Assembly (NCBI RefSeq): GCF_001708445.1
Contig: NZ_CP015637.1
Span: 558,001-622,000 of the forward strand
Length of the DNA: 64,000 bases
Source of the DNA: Pseudomonas fluorescens
Lineage (GTDB): Bacteria > Pseudomonadota > Gammaproteobacteria > Pseudomonadales > Pseudomonadaceae
Direction of reading: 5' to 3'
A program made the position numbers and the translations under genes. Positions 49,651 to 57,569 of this stretch are shown one piece after another; position 1 is the first letter of the stretch; the number at the start of each line of letters is the position of its first letter. The notes below the pieces were generated by a model. The model saw only the letters and a list, made by a program, of their open reading frames with translations, made no database searches and had not been told where the DNA came from.

Positions 49651-49858
49651 AGCGGGCTTGCCCCGCGTTGGGCTGCGAAGCAGCCCCAATCAATCGGAAT
49701 GCGGAGTATCAGGCACTCCTCGGCGGCTGGGGGCTTGCCCCGCGTTGGGCTGCGAAGCAGCCCCAATCAATCGGAATGCGGAGTATCAGGCACTCCTCGG
49801 CGGCTGGTTCTGGGGCTGCTGCGCAGCCCAACGCGGGGCAAGCCCGCTCGCCACAACA
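49651..49858. repeat. Tandem REP array of the CGGGCTTGCCCCGCG type
   Basis: A 77-base unit (GGCTTGCCCCGCGTTGGG...) begins at 49655 and again at 49732. It is followed by an inverted arm (GCCCAACGCGGGGCAAGCCCGCTCGCCAC) ending at 49855. The unit carries the core CAATCGGAATGCGGAGTATC seen reversed at about 9552-9571. Confidence 0.88.
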
Positions 49859-49878
49859 AGCGCGCACAGCAACGGAAA

Positions 49879-50061
49879 TTATTCAGCCGGGTCTTTCGGC
49901 GTTTCAGTCTCGTCTGCTGCCACTTCGCTTTCCGCGTCCGGATTCAGTGCGCCCGCTTCTTCATCGACAGCGGCTTTCTTGCGTTGCAGCTTTTCCTCTT
50001 TCTTCTGTTCCTTGGCCAAGTCTCTCTGACGTTTGGCGAAGGAGTAATTAGGTTTGGCCAT
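49879..50061 (-). CDS. Small highly charged conserved protein
   Basis: The 60-residue protein MAKPNYSFAKRQRDLAKEQKKEEKLQRKK... has a basic N-terminal half and an acidic tail rich in Glu, Asp and Ala. AGAGGATC provides a ribosome site before the ATG. Codon use and position fit a short conserved pseudomonad protein that I have seen only as hypothetical. There is no membrane segment; the charge pattern could bind nucleic acid, but no function can be assigned. Confidence 0.7.
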   Translation of the reverse strand: MAKPNYSFAKRQRDLAKEQKKEEKLQRKKAAVDEEAGALNPDAESEVAADETETPKDPAE

Positions 50062-50395
50062 GGGCGATCCTCTAAGGTCGAAGGTGAGGGTGGGCGGCGC
50101 GCAGCTGCCTTGGGTCGCTATGGTAGCAGCTTAGCGGCGCGCTTGGCCCTCACTTACCGCAGGCGTACGCGGCCAACAGGCCATTGAACAGTTGATTGAG
50201 ATGCATGGCTGGCGCTCCATAAGGGGGATGGGGCGATCATAGGGCGCGTGTGACACTTTGGCTGGTTGATTGTGTCGATAGGTCTGATAGCCTAAAGTTG
50301 TATACAATTTGTTGATTCAGGTCATAAGCCTTTATGCCTGGTTCAGGCACCCTTGTCGCACTACGCGTTTTTTAAACCCTGCCTTGGAGATCCAC
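50062..50395. other. Regulatory gap between the small gene and azurin
   Basis: It contains a perfect palindrome TTGTATACAA at 50298-50307 and an ANR/FNR-like site with one perfect half, TTGAT-N4-GTCAT (50312-50325), upstream of azu. A possible 18-codon frame lies on the minus strand at 50150-50206. Nothing else is recognised. Confidence 0.5.
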
Positions 50396-50842
50396 ATGTT
50401 TGCCAAACTCGTTGCTGTTTCCCTGCTGACTCTGGCCAGTGGCCAGTTGCTTGCTGCAGAGTGCAAGGTCACCGTCGACTCCACCGATCAGATGTCCTAC
50501 GACACCAAGGAAATCACGATCGACAAGAGCTGCAAGACGTTCACCGTAGAGTTGACTCACTCCGGCAGCTTGCCGAAAAACGTCATGGGCCATAACTGGG
50601 TGCTGACCAGCGCCGCCGACATGCAGCCGGTCGCGACCGATGGCATGGCCGCCGGCCTCGACAAAAACTACCTGAAAGAAGGCGACGAACGCATCATCGC
50701 CCACACCAAAGTCATTGGTGCTGGCGAGAAAGATTCGGTGAGCTTCGATGTGTCCAAGCTGAAAGCGGGCACTGACTATGCGTTCTTCTGCTCGTTCCCA
50801 GGCCACATCTCGATGATGAAAGGCACTGTGGTCGTCAAGTAA
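50396..50842 (+). CDS. azu: Azurin
   Basis: Azurin is a periplasmic blue-copper electron carrier. The start ATG at 50396 has TTGGAG upstream and gives 148 residues: a 20-residue signal peptide ([20 protein letters not shown]) and a 128-residue mature protein, the classical length. Copper ligands in mature numbering are His46 (GHNW), Cys112, His117 and Met121 ([11 protein letters not shown]), and the Cys3-Cys26 disulfide is present. In denitrifying pseudomonads it can serve nitrite reductase and redox-stress roles; which applies here is not visible. It is monocistronic, with a REP doublet right after it. Confidence 0.97.
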   Translation: MFAKLVAVSLLTLASGQLLAAECKVTVDSTDQMSYDTKEITIDKSCKTFTVELTHSGSLPKNVMGHNWVLTSAADMQPVATDGMAAGLDKNYLKEGDERIIAHTKVIGAGEKDSVSFDVSKLKAGTDYAFFCSFPGHISMMKGTVVVK

Positions 50843-50858
50843 GACCGCGTTATCGTTC

Positions 50859-50930
50859 ATCGGGGGCAAGCCCCTCCCACATTTGAATGTGTTCACAAAT
50901 CAAGTGTGGGAGGGGGCTTGCCCCCGATGG
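50859..50930. repeat. REP doublet after azurin
   Basis: ATCGGGGGCAAGCCCC-TCCCACA is inverted against TGTGGGAGGGGGCTTGCCCCCGAT with a spacer of about 25 bases, the same orientation as at 40754. Confidence 0.85.
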
Positions 50931-50966
50931 CTGCCTGACCCTCAATACAACGCTCTCTGGCTCACC

Positions 50967-51794
50967 TCACGGCGCAAACGGCATCACCCGCTTGTGCTCA
51001 GTCTTGCGGTACGTATCGCAGATAATCCTGAACGCCTCTTCCCGCACCGGCTCCCCGTGCAGGAACGCATCGATCTCGGCGTAAGTCACGCCATGTGACG
51101 CTTCGTCTGGCTTGCCTGGCGACAGGTCTTCCAGGTCCGCCGTCGGCACCTTCTCCACCAACGACTCCGGCGCCCCAAAGTGCCGTGCGATCGCGCGTAC
51201 CTGGTTTTTCACCAGCCCGCTCAACGGTGCCAGGTCGCAGGCGCCATCGCCGAACTTGGTGAAAAAGCCCATCACCGCTTCCGCCGCATGGTCGGTGCCG
51301 ATCACCAGGCCACCGGCCGCGCCGGCGATGGTGTACTGCGCCACCATGCGCATGCGCGCCTTGGTGTTGCCGAGCACGAAATCGCGGGACACCGCCGCCT
51401 TGCCTTCAAACGCCGCCACTTCATTGGCCAGGGATTTCACCGCCGGGCCGATGTTCACGGTATGGCGTTCGTCCGGTTCGATAAAGTCCACCGCCGCCTG
51501 GGCGTCGATTTCATCGAACTGGGTTTCGTAGGGCAGGCGCACGGCGATAAAACGGTAGGCCTCGTCACCCGTGCTGGAACGCAGTTCCTGCATCGCACGC
51601 TGGGCCAACAGGCCAGCGGTCAGGGAGTCGACGCCACCGCTGATGCCCAGCACCAATGTCTTGAGCCCGGCATTGCGCAGGCAGTCCTGGATAAAGGCCA
51701 CGCGTCGGGCGACCTCGGCCTCAAGGGCGGCCTGGTCTTTGAACGGCGCTTGGACCTTGAGCTGCTGTGCAATCTCACGCTGTACGGCTTGCAT
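50967..51794 (-). CDS. nadE: NAD synthetase (ammonia-dependent)
   Basis: NadE turns nicotinic acid adenine dinucleotide into NAD using ATP and ammonia. The 275-residue protein has the PP-loop SGGVDS at 52-57 and typical [51 protein letters not shown]. There is no N-terminal glutaminase domain. AAGGAGTG precedes the ATG. It is the second gene of pncB-nadE, with a 3-base gap. Confidence 0.97.
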   Translation of the reverse strand: MQAVQREIAQQLKVQAPFKDQAALEAEVARRVAFIQDCLRNAGLKTLVLGISGGVDSLTAGLLAQRAMQELRSSTGDEAYRFIAVRLPYETQFDEIDAQAAVDFIEPDERHTVNIGPAVKSLANEVAAFEGKAAVSRDFVLGNTKARMRMVAQYTIAGAAGGLVIGTDHAAEAVMGFFTKFGDGACDLAPLSGLVKNQVRAIARHFGAPESLVEKVPTADLEDLSPGKPDEASHGVTYAEIDAFLHGEPVREEAFRIICDTYRKTEHKRVMPFAP

Positions 51795-51797
51795 GAT

Positions 51798-53012
51798 TCA
51801 CTCCTTGCTGGAAAGGGCAGGTACTTTGAAAACGTGACGCAAATAGGCGACGAAATTCGGGTCGGTGCAGTGGGTCTTGCCCGCTTCATCGGAGATTTTC
51901 GCGACGGGCTGGCCATTGCACGCGGTCATTTTAAGCACGATGCTCATCGGTTCCACACCTGGAATATCGCAGGTCAGGTTGGTGCCGATACCGAAGCTGA
52001 CATTAATGCGCCCCCGCAGCGCACGGAATATCTCCAAGGCCTTGGGCAGCGACAGGCTGTCGGAAAACACCAGGGTCTTGCTCATCGGCTCGATGCCCAG
52101 CTTGTGGTAGTGGGCGATGGCTTTCTCTGCCCATTGCACCGGGTCGCCGGAGTCGTGGCGCAGGCCGTCGAACAGCTTGGCGAAGTACAAGTCGAAATCG
52201 CTGAGAAAAGCGTCAGTGGTGATGCAGTCGGTCAGCGCGATACCCAGCAGGCCACGGTATTCGCGGACCCAGCAGTCGAGGGCGGCAATCTGGCTGTCGA
52301 TCAGGCGCGGGCCGAGTTGCTGGTGGGCCATGATCCATTCGTGGGCCATGGTGCCCAGCGGCTTCATATCGAACTCGCGCGCCAGGTGCACGTTGCTGGT
52401 GCCGACAAAACGGCCGGGGAAGTCGTGCTTGAGCACGCTGACCACTTCTTCCTGCACGCGGTACGAGAAACGTCGGCGCGTGCCGAAGTCGGCCACTTGC
52501 AGCTCGGACAGTTCATCGCTGCTGGCGTTGGCGGTCAACCAGTCGAACTTGCGGTACAGCTGCTCGCGGGCCTGTTCGAGGATCACGGTCTGGTAACGGT
52601 AGCGGTTGCGCACTTCGCTGACGATGGCCAGCATCGGCACTTCAAACAGGATCACATGCAGCCACGGCCCGCGCAGGCGGATAAACAGCTCGCCGTTCTC
52701 GATACCGGTCTGCACATAACGCAGGTTGAAACGAAACAGCCCGAGGAAGCGCAAAAAATCCGGCTTCATAAAGCTGATGCGTTCCAGGAAACCCAGTTGG
52801 TCCGGGCTCAGGCTCAGCTCGGCGAGGCGCTCGATCTGGTAGCGGATCTCCGCCAGGTACGGGCGCAGGTCTTCGCTGTTACGGCAACGAAACTCCCATT
52901 CAACTTCCACATTGGGGTAGTTGTGCAGCACCGCCTGCATCATGGTCAGCTTGTAGAAGTCGGTGTCGAGCAAGTTCTGCACGATGCGATCGGCAAACAC
53001 ACTCTCGCTCAT
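51798..53012 (-). CDS. pncB: Nicotinate phosphoribosyltransferase
   Basis: PncB makes nicotinate mononucleotide from nicotinate and PRPP, the entry step of NAD salvage. ATG at 53012 ([34 protein letters not shown]) gives 404 residues; GGAG stands upstream. Conserved parts are [36 protein letters not shown] and [16 protein letters not shown]. Together with nadE it forms a two-gene NAD salvage unit. Confidence 0.95.
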   Translation of the reverse strand: MSESVFADRIVQNLLDTDFYKLTMMQAVLHNYPNVEVEWEFRCRNSEDLRPYLAEIRYQIERLAELSLSPDQLGFLERISFMKPDFLRFLGLFRFNLRYVQTGIENGELFIRLRGPWLHVILFEVPMLAIVSEVRNRYRYQTVILEQAREQLYRKFDWLTANASSDELSELQVADFGTRRRFSYRVQEEVVSVLKHDFPGRFVGTSNVHLAREFDMKPLGTMAHEWIMAHQQLGPRLIDSQIAALDCWVREYRGLLGIALTDCITTDAFLSDFDLYFAKLFDGLRHDSGDPVQWAEKAIAHYHKLGIEPMSKTLVFSDSLSLPKALEIFRALRGRINVSFGIGTNLTCDIPGVEPMSIVLKMTACNGQPVAKISDEAGKTHCTDPNFVAYLRHVFKVPALSSKE

Positions 53013-53134
53013 AACGGGAATCTCCAGACAGGTCGGCGATGGGCGACGACCTTTACGCACAATTAAGGAAGGGGGCTAGTGGCGCATAGACCTATGGGGT
53101 TTTGCCAGTGATTTTTTCGGCCAGGCCACTGGCC

Positions 53135-53207
53135 TCATCGGGGGCAAGCCCCCTCCCACACTTGGAATGTGTTCCTGATGTGGGAGGGGGCTTGCCCCCG
53201 ATAGCGC
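53135..53207. repeat. REP doublet between amaR and pncB
   Basis: ATCGGGGGCAAGCCCCCTCCCACA is inverted against TGTGGGAGGGGGCTTGCCCCCGAT with a spacer of about 20 bases. Confidence 0.85.
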
Positions 53208-53218
53208 GATTTCAGGCA

Positions 53219-54109
53219 CTAAATAACCTGCTCCATCATCCACTTTACAAACTCGCGCACCTTGGGCACTTCTGCCGAATGCTCGGGGTAGGCCAGGTAA
53301 TACGCATCCTGGCTTGGCATCGCGTGCTGCCAAGGGATCACCAGCTTGCCCTCGGCCAGTTCCTCCTCCACCAGGAACCGCGGCAGCAGCGCCACGCCGC
53401 ACCCCACCTGCGCCGCACGAATGCACATATAAAAGGTATCGAAGCGCGGCCCATGGTAGCTGTGCTCGGTGTGGAAACCCTGGTCGGCAAACCAGTCATG
53501 CCAGCCTTGGGGCCGCGAGGCGTTTTGCAGCAGCACCAGGTTGCTCAGTTGCGTGGGGTCGGTGAACGGCTGCGCGGGCAGGCTCTCCGGGGCGCATACC
53601 GGGATCAGTTCTTCGCTGAACAGCTTCAGGCTCTCCGTGCCGGGGCGCGCGCCCTGGCCGAAGTAGAACGCCATGTCGGCCTTGCCTTGCAGCAGTTCAT
53701 CCGGCGCCTGTTCGTTGCACAGGTCCAGGTGAATCTGTGGGTGACGCAGGCGCCAGCCCTTGAGGCGCGGTACCAGCCAGCGCGCGCCAAACGTGTAGGG
53801 CGTGGACACGCGCAACACTTCGGTCTCGCCGCCATAGGAGCGCAGGTAATGGGTGGACATCTCCACCTGGGTGAGGATCTTGCGCACTTCCACCAGATAC
53901 AGGTCGCCCGCCGGGGTCATCTGCAGGCGGCGGCGTACCCGGCGAAACAACAGGTGTTGCAGTAATTCTTCCAGCTGCGCGACCTGTTTGCTCACCGCGC
54001 TTTGCGTGAGGTTCAACTCCTCGGCGGCGCGGGTGAAGCTCAGGTGGCGGGTGGCGGCTTCGAAGCACTGCAGGGCAGTGATCGAGGGCAAATGTCTTTT
54101 GTTCAGCAC
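53219..54109 (-). CDS. amaR: LysR-type regulator of the amaBA genes (AmaR-like)
   Basis: The start is GTG at 54109 with AGAGG seven bases upstream, giving 296 residues; the longer open frame continues antisense into amaB and is not used. The N-terminal winged helix (about 5-64, ALQCFEAATRHLSFTRAAEELNLTQSAVSKQVAQLEELL) and the substrate-binding domain are typical of LysR proteins, and the GcvA-like C-terminal pattern is visible (CIRAAQVGCGVALLPRFLVEEELAEGKLV). It is divergent from amaB across a 154-base region that should hold its operator. The AmaR name is inferred from the known amaR-amaAB arrangement in Pseudomonas lysine catabolism. Confidence 0.82.
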   Translation of the reverse strand: MLNKRHLPSITALQCFEAATRHLSFTRAAEELNLTQSAVSKQVAQLEELLQHLLFRRVRRRLQMTPAGDLYLVEVRKILTQVEMSTHYLRSYGGETEVLRVSTPYTFGARWLVPRLKGWRLRHPQIHLDLCNEQAPDELLQGKADMAFYFGQGARPGTESLKLFSEELIPVCAPESLPAQPFTDPTQLSNLVLLQNASRPQGWHDWFADQGFHTEHSYHGPRFDTFYMCIRAAQVGCGVALLPRFLVEEELAEGKLVIPWQHAMPSQDAYYLAYPEHSAEVPKVREFVKWMMEQVI

Positions 54110-54263
54110 GGCACGCCTCTTTTTATTCTTTGCATGAATAAACGGAATGATATCTCGCCTAATCGTCGTTTGTTGGCAAGTCTTGGGCCAGCTACAAATA
54201 AGGTCCGGATCGCCGTGTGGGCCGCGGCGCAATTTTTTTGTTGGTAGATTGAAGGAGTGACCC

Positions 54264-55754
54264 ATGGTTGCCGCATTGCTTGATCGTCTCGGGGTAAACC
54301 CGGCGCTGTACCAGTCGGGTAAACAGCCCGTGCATTCGCCGATTGATGGCAGCCGTATCGGCAGCGTGCACTGGGAAGGTGCCGCCGAGGTGGAGCAACA
54401 GGTCAGTCGCGCCGAGCATGCATTCGAGGCCTGGCGCAAAGTGCCAGCGCCACGCCGTGGTGAGCTGGTACGCCAATTCGGCGACGTGTTGCGTGAATAC
54501 AAGGCCGACCTGGGCGAGCTGGTGTCCTGGGAAGCCGGCAAGATCACCCAGGAAGGCTTGGGTGAAGTGCAGGAAATGATCGATATCTGCGACTTCGCCG
54601 TCGGCCTGTCGCGCCAGCTGTACGGTTTGACCATCGCCTCTGAGCGCCCCGGCCACCATATGCGTGAAACCTGGCACCCGTTGGGCGTGGTCGGCGTGAT
54701 CAGTGCTTTCAACTTCCCGGTGGCCGTATGGGCGTGGAACACCACCCTGGCCCTGGTGTGCGGCAACGCCGTCATCTGGAAGCCTTCGGAAAAGACCCCG
54801 CTCACTGCCCTGGCCTGCCAGGCGCTGTTCGAGCGCGTGCTGAAGAACTTCAAGGACGCCCCGCAGTACCTGAGCCAAGTGATCATCGGTGGTCGTGACG
54901 CCGGTGCCGCACTGGTGGATGACCCGCGTGTCGCCCTGATCAGCGCCACCGGCAGCACGCGTATGGGCCGCGAAGTCGCGCCGAAAGTCGCCGCGCGTTT
55001 CGCCCGCAGCATCCTTGAACTGGGCGGTAACAACGCAATGATCCTCGGCCCGAGCGCCGACCTGGACATGGCCGTGCGCGCGATCCTGTTCAGCGCCGTC
55101 GGCACCGCCGGCCAGCGTTGCACCACCCTGCGCCGCCTGATTGCCCACGAGTCGGTCAAGGAAGAAATTGTCACCCGCCTCAAGGCGGCCTATTCCAAGG
55201 TGCGCATCGGCCACCCGCTGGAAGGCAACCTGATTGGCCCGCTGATCGACAAGCACGGCTTCGACAATATGCAGGACGCCTTGGAGCAAGCCCTGAGTGA
55301 AGGCGGCAAGGTGTTTGGCGGTAAGCGTCAGTTGGAAGACAAGTTCCCGAATGCCTACTACGTGTCGCCAGCGATCGTGGAAATGCCCGAGCAGAGCGAC
55401 GTGGTGTGCACCGAGACCTTCGCACCGATTCTCTACGTGGTCGGCTACACCGACTTTGCCGAAGCCCTGCGCCTGAACAACGCGGTGCCGCAAGGCTTGT
55501 CGTCGTGCATCTTCACCACCGATGTGCGCGAAGCCGAGCAGTTCATGTCGGCAGTGGGCAGTGACTGCGGTATTGCCAACGTCAACATCGGCCCGAGCGG
55601 CGCCGAAATCGGCGGCGCGTTTGGCGGTGAGAAAGAGACCGGCGGCGGTCGTGAGTCGGGTTCGGATGCATGGCGCGGTTACATGCGTCGCCAGACCAAT
55701 ACCGTGAACTACTCGCTGGAGTTGCCATTGGCCCAGGGCATTACCTTCGACTGA
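54264..55754 (+). CDS. amaB: Aminoadipate-semialdehyde (piperideine-6-carboxylate) dehydrogenase
   Basis: AmaB oxidises L-2-aminoadipate 6-semialdehyde, in equilibrium with piperideine-6-carboxylate, to aminoadipate in the pipecolate branch of lysine breakdown. ATG at 54264 has GAAGGAG upstream and gives 496 residues. Aldehyde dehydrogenase landmarks: FNFPVAVWAWNT (oxyanion Asn region near 150), WKPSEKTPL, GSTRMGRE (NAD binding), catalytic Glu252 (LELGGNN) and Cys286 (GTAGQRCTTLRRL). Other ALDH7-like enzymes act on similar substrates; the adjacent amaA supports this specific role. Confidence 0.9.
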   Translation: MVAALLDRLGVNPALYQSGKQPVHSPIDGSRIGSVHWEGAAEVEQQVSRAEHAFEAWRKVPAPRRGELVRQFGDVLREYKADLGELVSWEAGKITQEGLGEVQEMIDICDFAVGLSRQLYGLTIASERPGHHMRETWHPLGVVGVISAFNFPVAVWAWNTTLALVCGNAVIWKPSEKTPLTALACQALFERVLKNFKDAPQYLSQVIIGGRDAGAALVDDPRVALISATGSTRMGREVAPKVAARFARSILELGGNNAMILGPSADLDMAVRAILFSAVGTAGQRCTTLRRLIAHESVKEEIVTRLKAAYSKVRIGHPLEGNLIGPLIDKHGFDNMQDALEQALSEGGKVFGGKRQLEDKFPNAYYVSPAIVEMPEQSDVVCTETFAPILYVVGYTDFAEALRLNNAVPQGLSSCIFTTDVREAEQFMSAVGSDCGIANVNIGPSGAEIGGAFGGEKETGGGRESGSDAWRGYMRRQTNTVNYSLELPLAQGITFD

Positions 55755-55758
55755 TTTC

Positions 55759-55859
55759 TGTAGGAGCGAGCTTGCTCGCGAAGATCGTCAACGATCAGGC
55801 GGGCAACCTGAATGAGCGCGATGTCCTTGCGTTTTTCGCGAGCAAGCTCGCTCCTACAG
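55759..55859. repeat. REP doublet (TGTAGGAGCGAG family) between amaB and amaA
   Basis: TGTAGGAGCGAGCTTGCTCG at 55759 is inverted against CGCGAGCAAGCTCGCTCCTACA ending at about 55858. It is the same family as the copies inside the 0.8-1.0 kb MITE. It may shape amaB-amaA mRNA levels. Confidence 0.85.
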
Positions 55860-55870
55860 TGATGGTGTTG

Positions 55871-55878
55871 AACAAGAA
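55871..55878 (+). promoter_or_regulatory. Candidate Hfq/Crc CA motif before amaA
   Basis: AACAAGAA matches the AANAANAA catabolite-activity motif. It lies 33 bases upstream of the amaA start codon, in a likely transcribed stretch. Confidence 0.35.
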
Positions 55879-55911
55879 AAATTGTTTGTTAGGTCTCATC
55901 GGAGTCTGGCA

Positions 55912-57195
55912 ATGGCACTGCGCGAAACATGTTTGTGGGAACACCTCACCCCCGGCCGGCCGGATCGCGCCGCGCTCAAGGGCGAGGTCAAGGTGGATGT
56001 GTGCGTGATCGGTGCCGGGATCACCGGTTTGTCCGCGGCCATTCACTTGTTGGAACAGGGTAAAAGCGTCGCCGTGCTGGAAGCCCATCGCACCGGTCAT
56101 GGCGGTTCGGGGCGCAACGTCGGGTTGGTCAATGCCGGCCTGTGGATTCCCCCGGACGAGATCGAAGCCGGTTTCGGCGAGGCGGTGGGCAGCCAGCTCA
56201 ACCGCATGCTGGGTGCGGCACCGTCCCTGGTGTTCAGCCTGGTCGACAAATACAACATCGATTGCCAATTACGCCGCGAAGGCACCTTGCACATGGCGCA
56301 CAACGCCCGTGGCGAAGCGGATCTGCGCAGTCGTGAAGAACAATGGAAGCGCCGTGGCGCGCCAGTCGAGCTGCTCACCGGCCAGGCCTGCGAGCAGGCC
56401 ACCGGCACCCAAAAAATCGCCGCAGCCTTGCTGGACCGGCGCGCGGGCACCTTGAACCCGATGGCTTACACCAGTGGTTTGGCGAATGCGGCGGTCGGGC
56501 TGGGCGGGCAATTGTTCGACCATTCCCCGGTGACCCAGCTGGAACGCCAGGGTTCGCACTGGTCGGTGCAGACGGCCAACGGTGCGGTGCAGGCTGCACA
56601 AGTCGTGATCGCTTCCAATGCCTACACCGAAGGCGAATGGACCGAGTTACGGCGCAATTTCTTCCCCGGTTACTACTATCAGGTGGCTTCCGCCCCATTG
56701 ACCGACGCCGCGGCCCAGCAAATCCTCCCCGGTGGCCAAGGTTCGTGGGACACACGCCAGGTCTTGAGCAGCATCCGCCGCGATGCCGATGGCCGCCTGT
56801 TGCTCGGCAGCCTGGGCAATGGCAGCCAGAAACCGACGTGGTTCCTCAAGGCGTGGGCCGATCGGGTGCAGCAGCATTACTTCCCGTACCTCAAATCGGT
56901 GCAATGGGAATACACCTGGACCGGTTGCATCGCGTTCACGCCCGATCACCTGATGCGCCTGTTCGAACCTGCCCCCGGCCTGGTCGCGGTAACGGGCTAC
57001 AACGGGCGTGGCGTGACCACCGGCAGCGTGGTGGGCAAGGCATTCGCCGACTATTTGTGTCACCAGAATCCCCAGGCCCTGCCGATTCCGTTTACGCCAA
57101 TGCAACCACTGGCCGCGGTGGGCCTGCGCAGCTGCCTTTATGAGGCCGGATTCTCGCTGTATCACGCAGGGCAATGCTTGAGGATCGTGATCTGA
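55912..57195 (+). CDS. amaA: FAD-dependent amino-acid oxidase, L-pipecolate oxidase type
   Basis: AmaA oxidises L-pipecolate to piperideine-6-carboxylate, feeding amaB. ATG at 55912 with GGAG upstream gives 427 residues. The Rossmann FAD motif VDVCVIGAGITGLSAAIHLLEQGKSVAVLEA lies at about 28-58, followed by GGSGRNVGLVNAG, and the DAO-fold C-terminus has TGCIAFTPDHLMRLFEPAPGLVAVTGYNGRGVTTGSVVGKAFADYL. It lies about 157 bases after amaB, with a REP doublet between them. The order amaB-amaA is the reverse of the gene naming. Specificity is inferred from context. Confidence 0.85.
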   Translation: MALRETCLWEHLTPGRPDRAALKGEVKVDVCVIGAGITGLSAAIHLLEQGKSVAVLEAHRTGHGGSGRNVGLVNAGLWIPPDEIEAGFGEAVGSQLNRMLGAAPSLVFSLVDKYNIDCQLRREGTLHMAHNARGEADLRSREEQWKRRGAPVELLTGQACEQATGTQKIAAALLDRRAGTLNPMAYTSGLANAAVGLGGQLFDHSPVTQLERQGSHWSVQTANGAVQAAQVVIASNAYTEGEWTELRRNFFPGYYYQVASAPLTDAAAQQILPGGQGSWDTRQVLSSIRRDADGRLLLGSLGNGSQKPTWFLKAWADRVQQHYFPYLKSVQWEYTWTGCIAFTPDHLMRLFEPAPGLVAVTGYNGRGVTTGSVVGKAFADYLCHQNPQALPIPFTPMQPLAAVGLRSCLYEAGFSLYHAGQCLRIVI

Positions 57196-57338
57196 TCAGC
57201 GAGATACCGCTCAGAAGCCTGCGTTTTCTGAGTAGGCTACTAATCTGTATTGGTGCAAGTCGTAGCAGTCGCGCACTGTAAATGTGCAGTTCCGTTACGC
57301 AGTCGGTTACAGCTGTAGGAACTGTCGTTTATCGCTTT

Positions 57339-57414
57339 GGTTGCAGGTGCGACCCGCCAGGGTTGTACTTTTTTGGCTGTAGGGTTGCACCTCTTGATAC
57401 TAGAGGGTTGCACG
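57339..57414 (+). promoter_or_regulatory. Four helically phased GGGTTGCAC repeats, candidate enhancer
   Basis: Copies are at 57339 (TGGTTGCAG), 57361 (GGGTTGTAC), 57383 (GGGTTGCAC) and 57406 (GGGTTGCAC), spaced 22, 22 and 23 bases (about two helical turns). An inverted copy with one mismatch, GTGCGACCC, lies at 57348-57356. They are centred about 115 bases upstream of the sigma-54 promoter. Confidence 0.6.
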
Positions 57415-57484
57415 TCCTGGCGAGCGGAGTCGAAACATCTGAAATAACAATGACACCGTGTCTTTTTGAAGAATAAAAACGTAA

Positions 57485-57500
57485 TGGCACGAGGCTTGCT
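57485..57500 (+). promoter_or_regulatory. Sigma-54 (RpoN) -24/-12 promoter of the liv operon
   Basis: TGGCACG-AGGC-TTGCT matches the RpoN consensus TGGCACG-N4-TTGCW exactly. It faces the liv binding-protein gene, whose ATG is 70 bases downstream. Confidence 0.85.
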
Positions 57501-57569
57501 CAGGGCTTTCAGTGAAAGGTTTGAACGCAAGTTGTCGTGCCAAAAATCAAAAATATCGGAGCACCACTC

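Larger units (their letters stand above)
57196..57569. other. Regulatory gap before the liv operon
   Basis: 374 bases without a supported gene. They hold four phased GGGTTGCAC-type repeats (57339-57414), a sigma-54 promoter (57485-57500), an AGTTCC / GGAACT inverted repeat (about 57289-57323), and the ribosome site CGGAG before the liv binding-protein gene. Confidence 0.7.

Noticed and set aside
49655..49858. Direct repeats suggesting a CRISPR array
   Set aside because: Only two units, 77 bases long, built of REP arms with no unique spacers; no cas genes.
53219..55183. 654-codon version of the LysR-type protein
   Set aside because: The extra N-terminal half is antisense to amaB; the winged helix begins right after the GTG at 54109.
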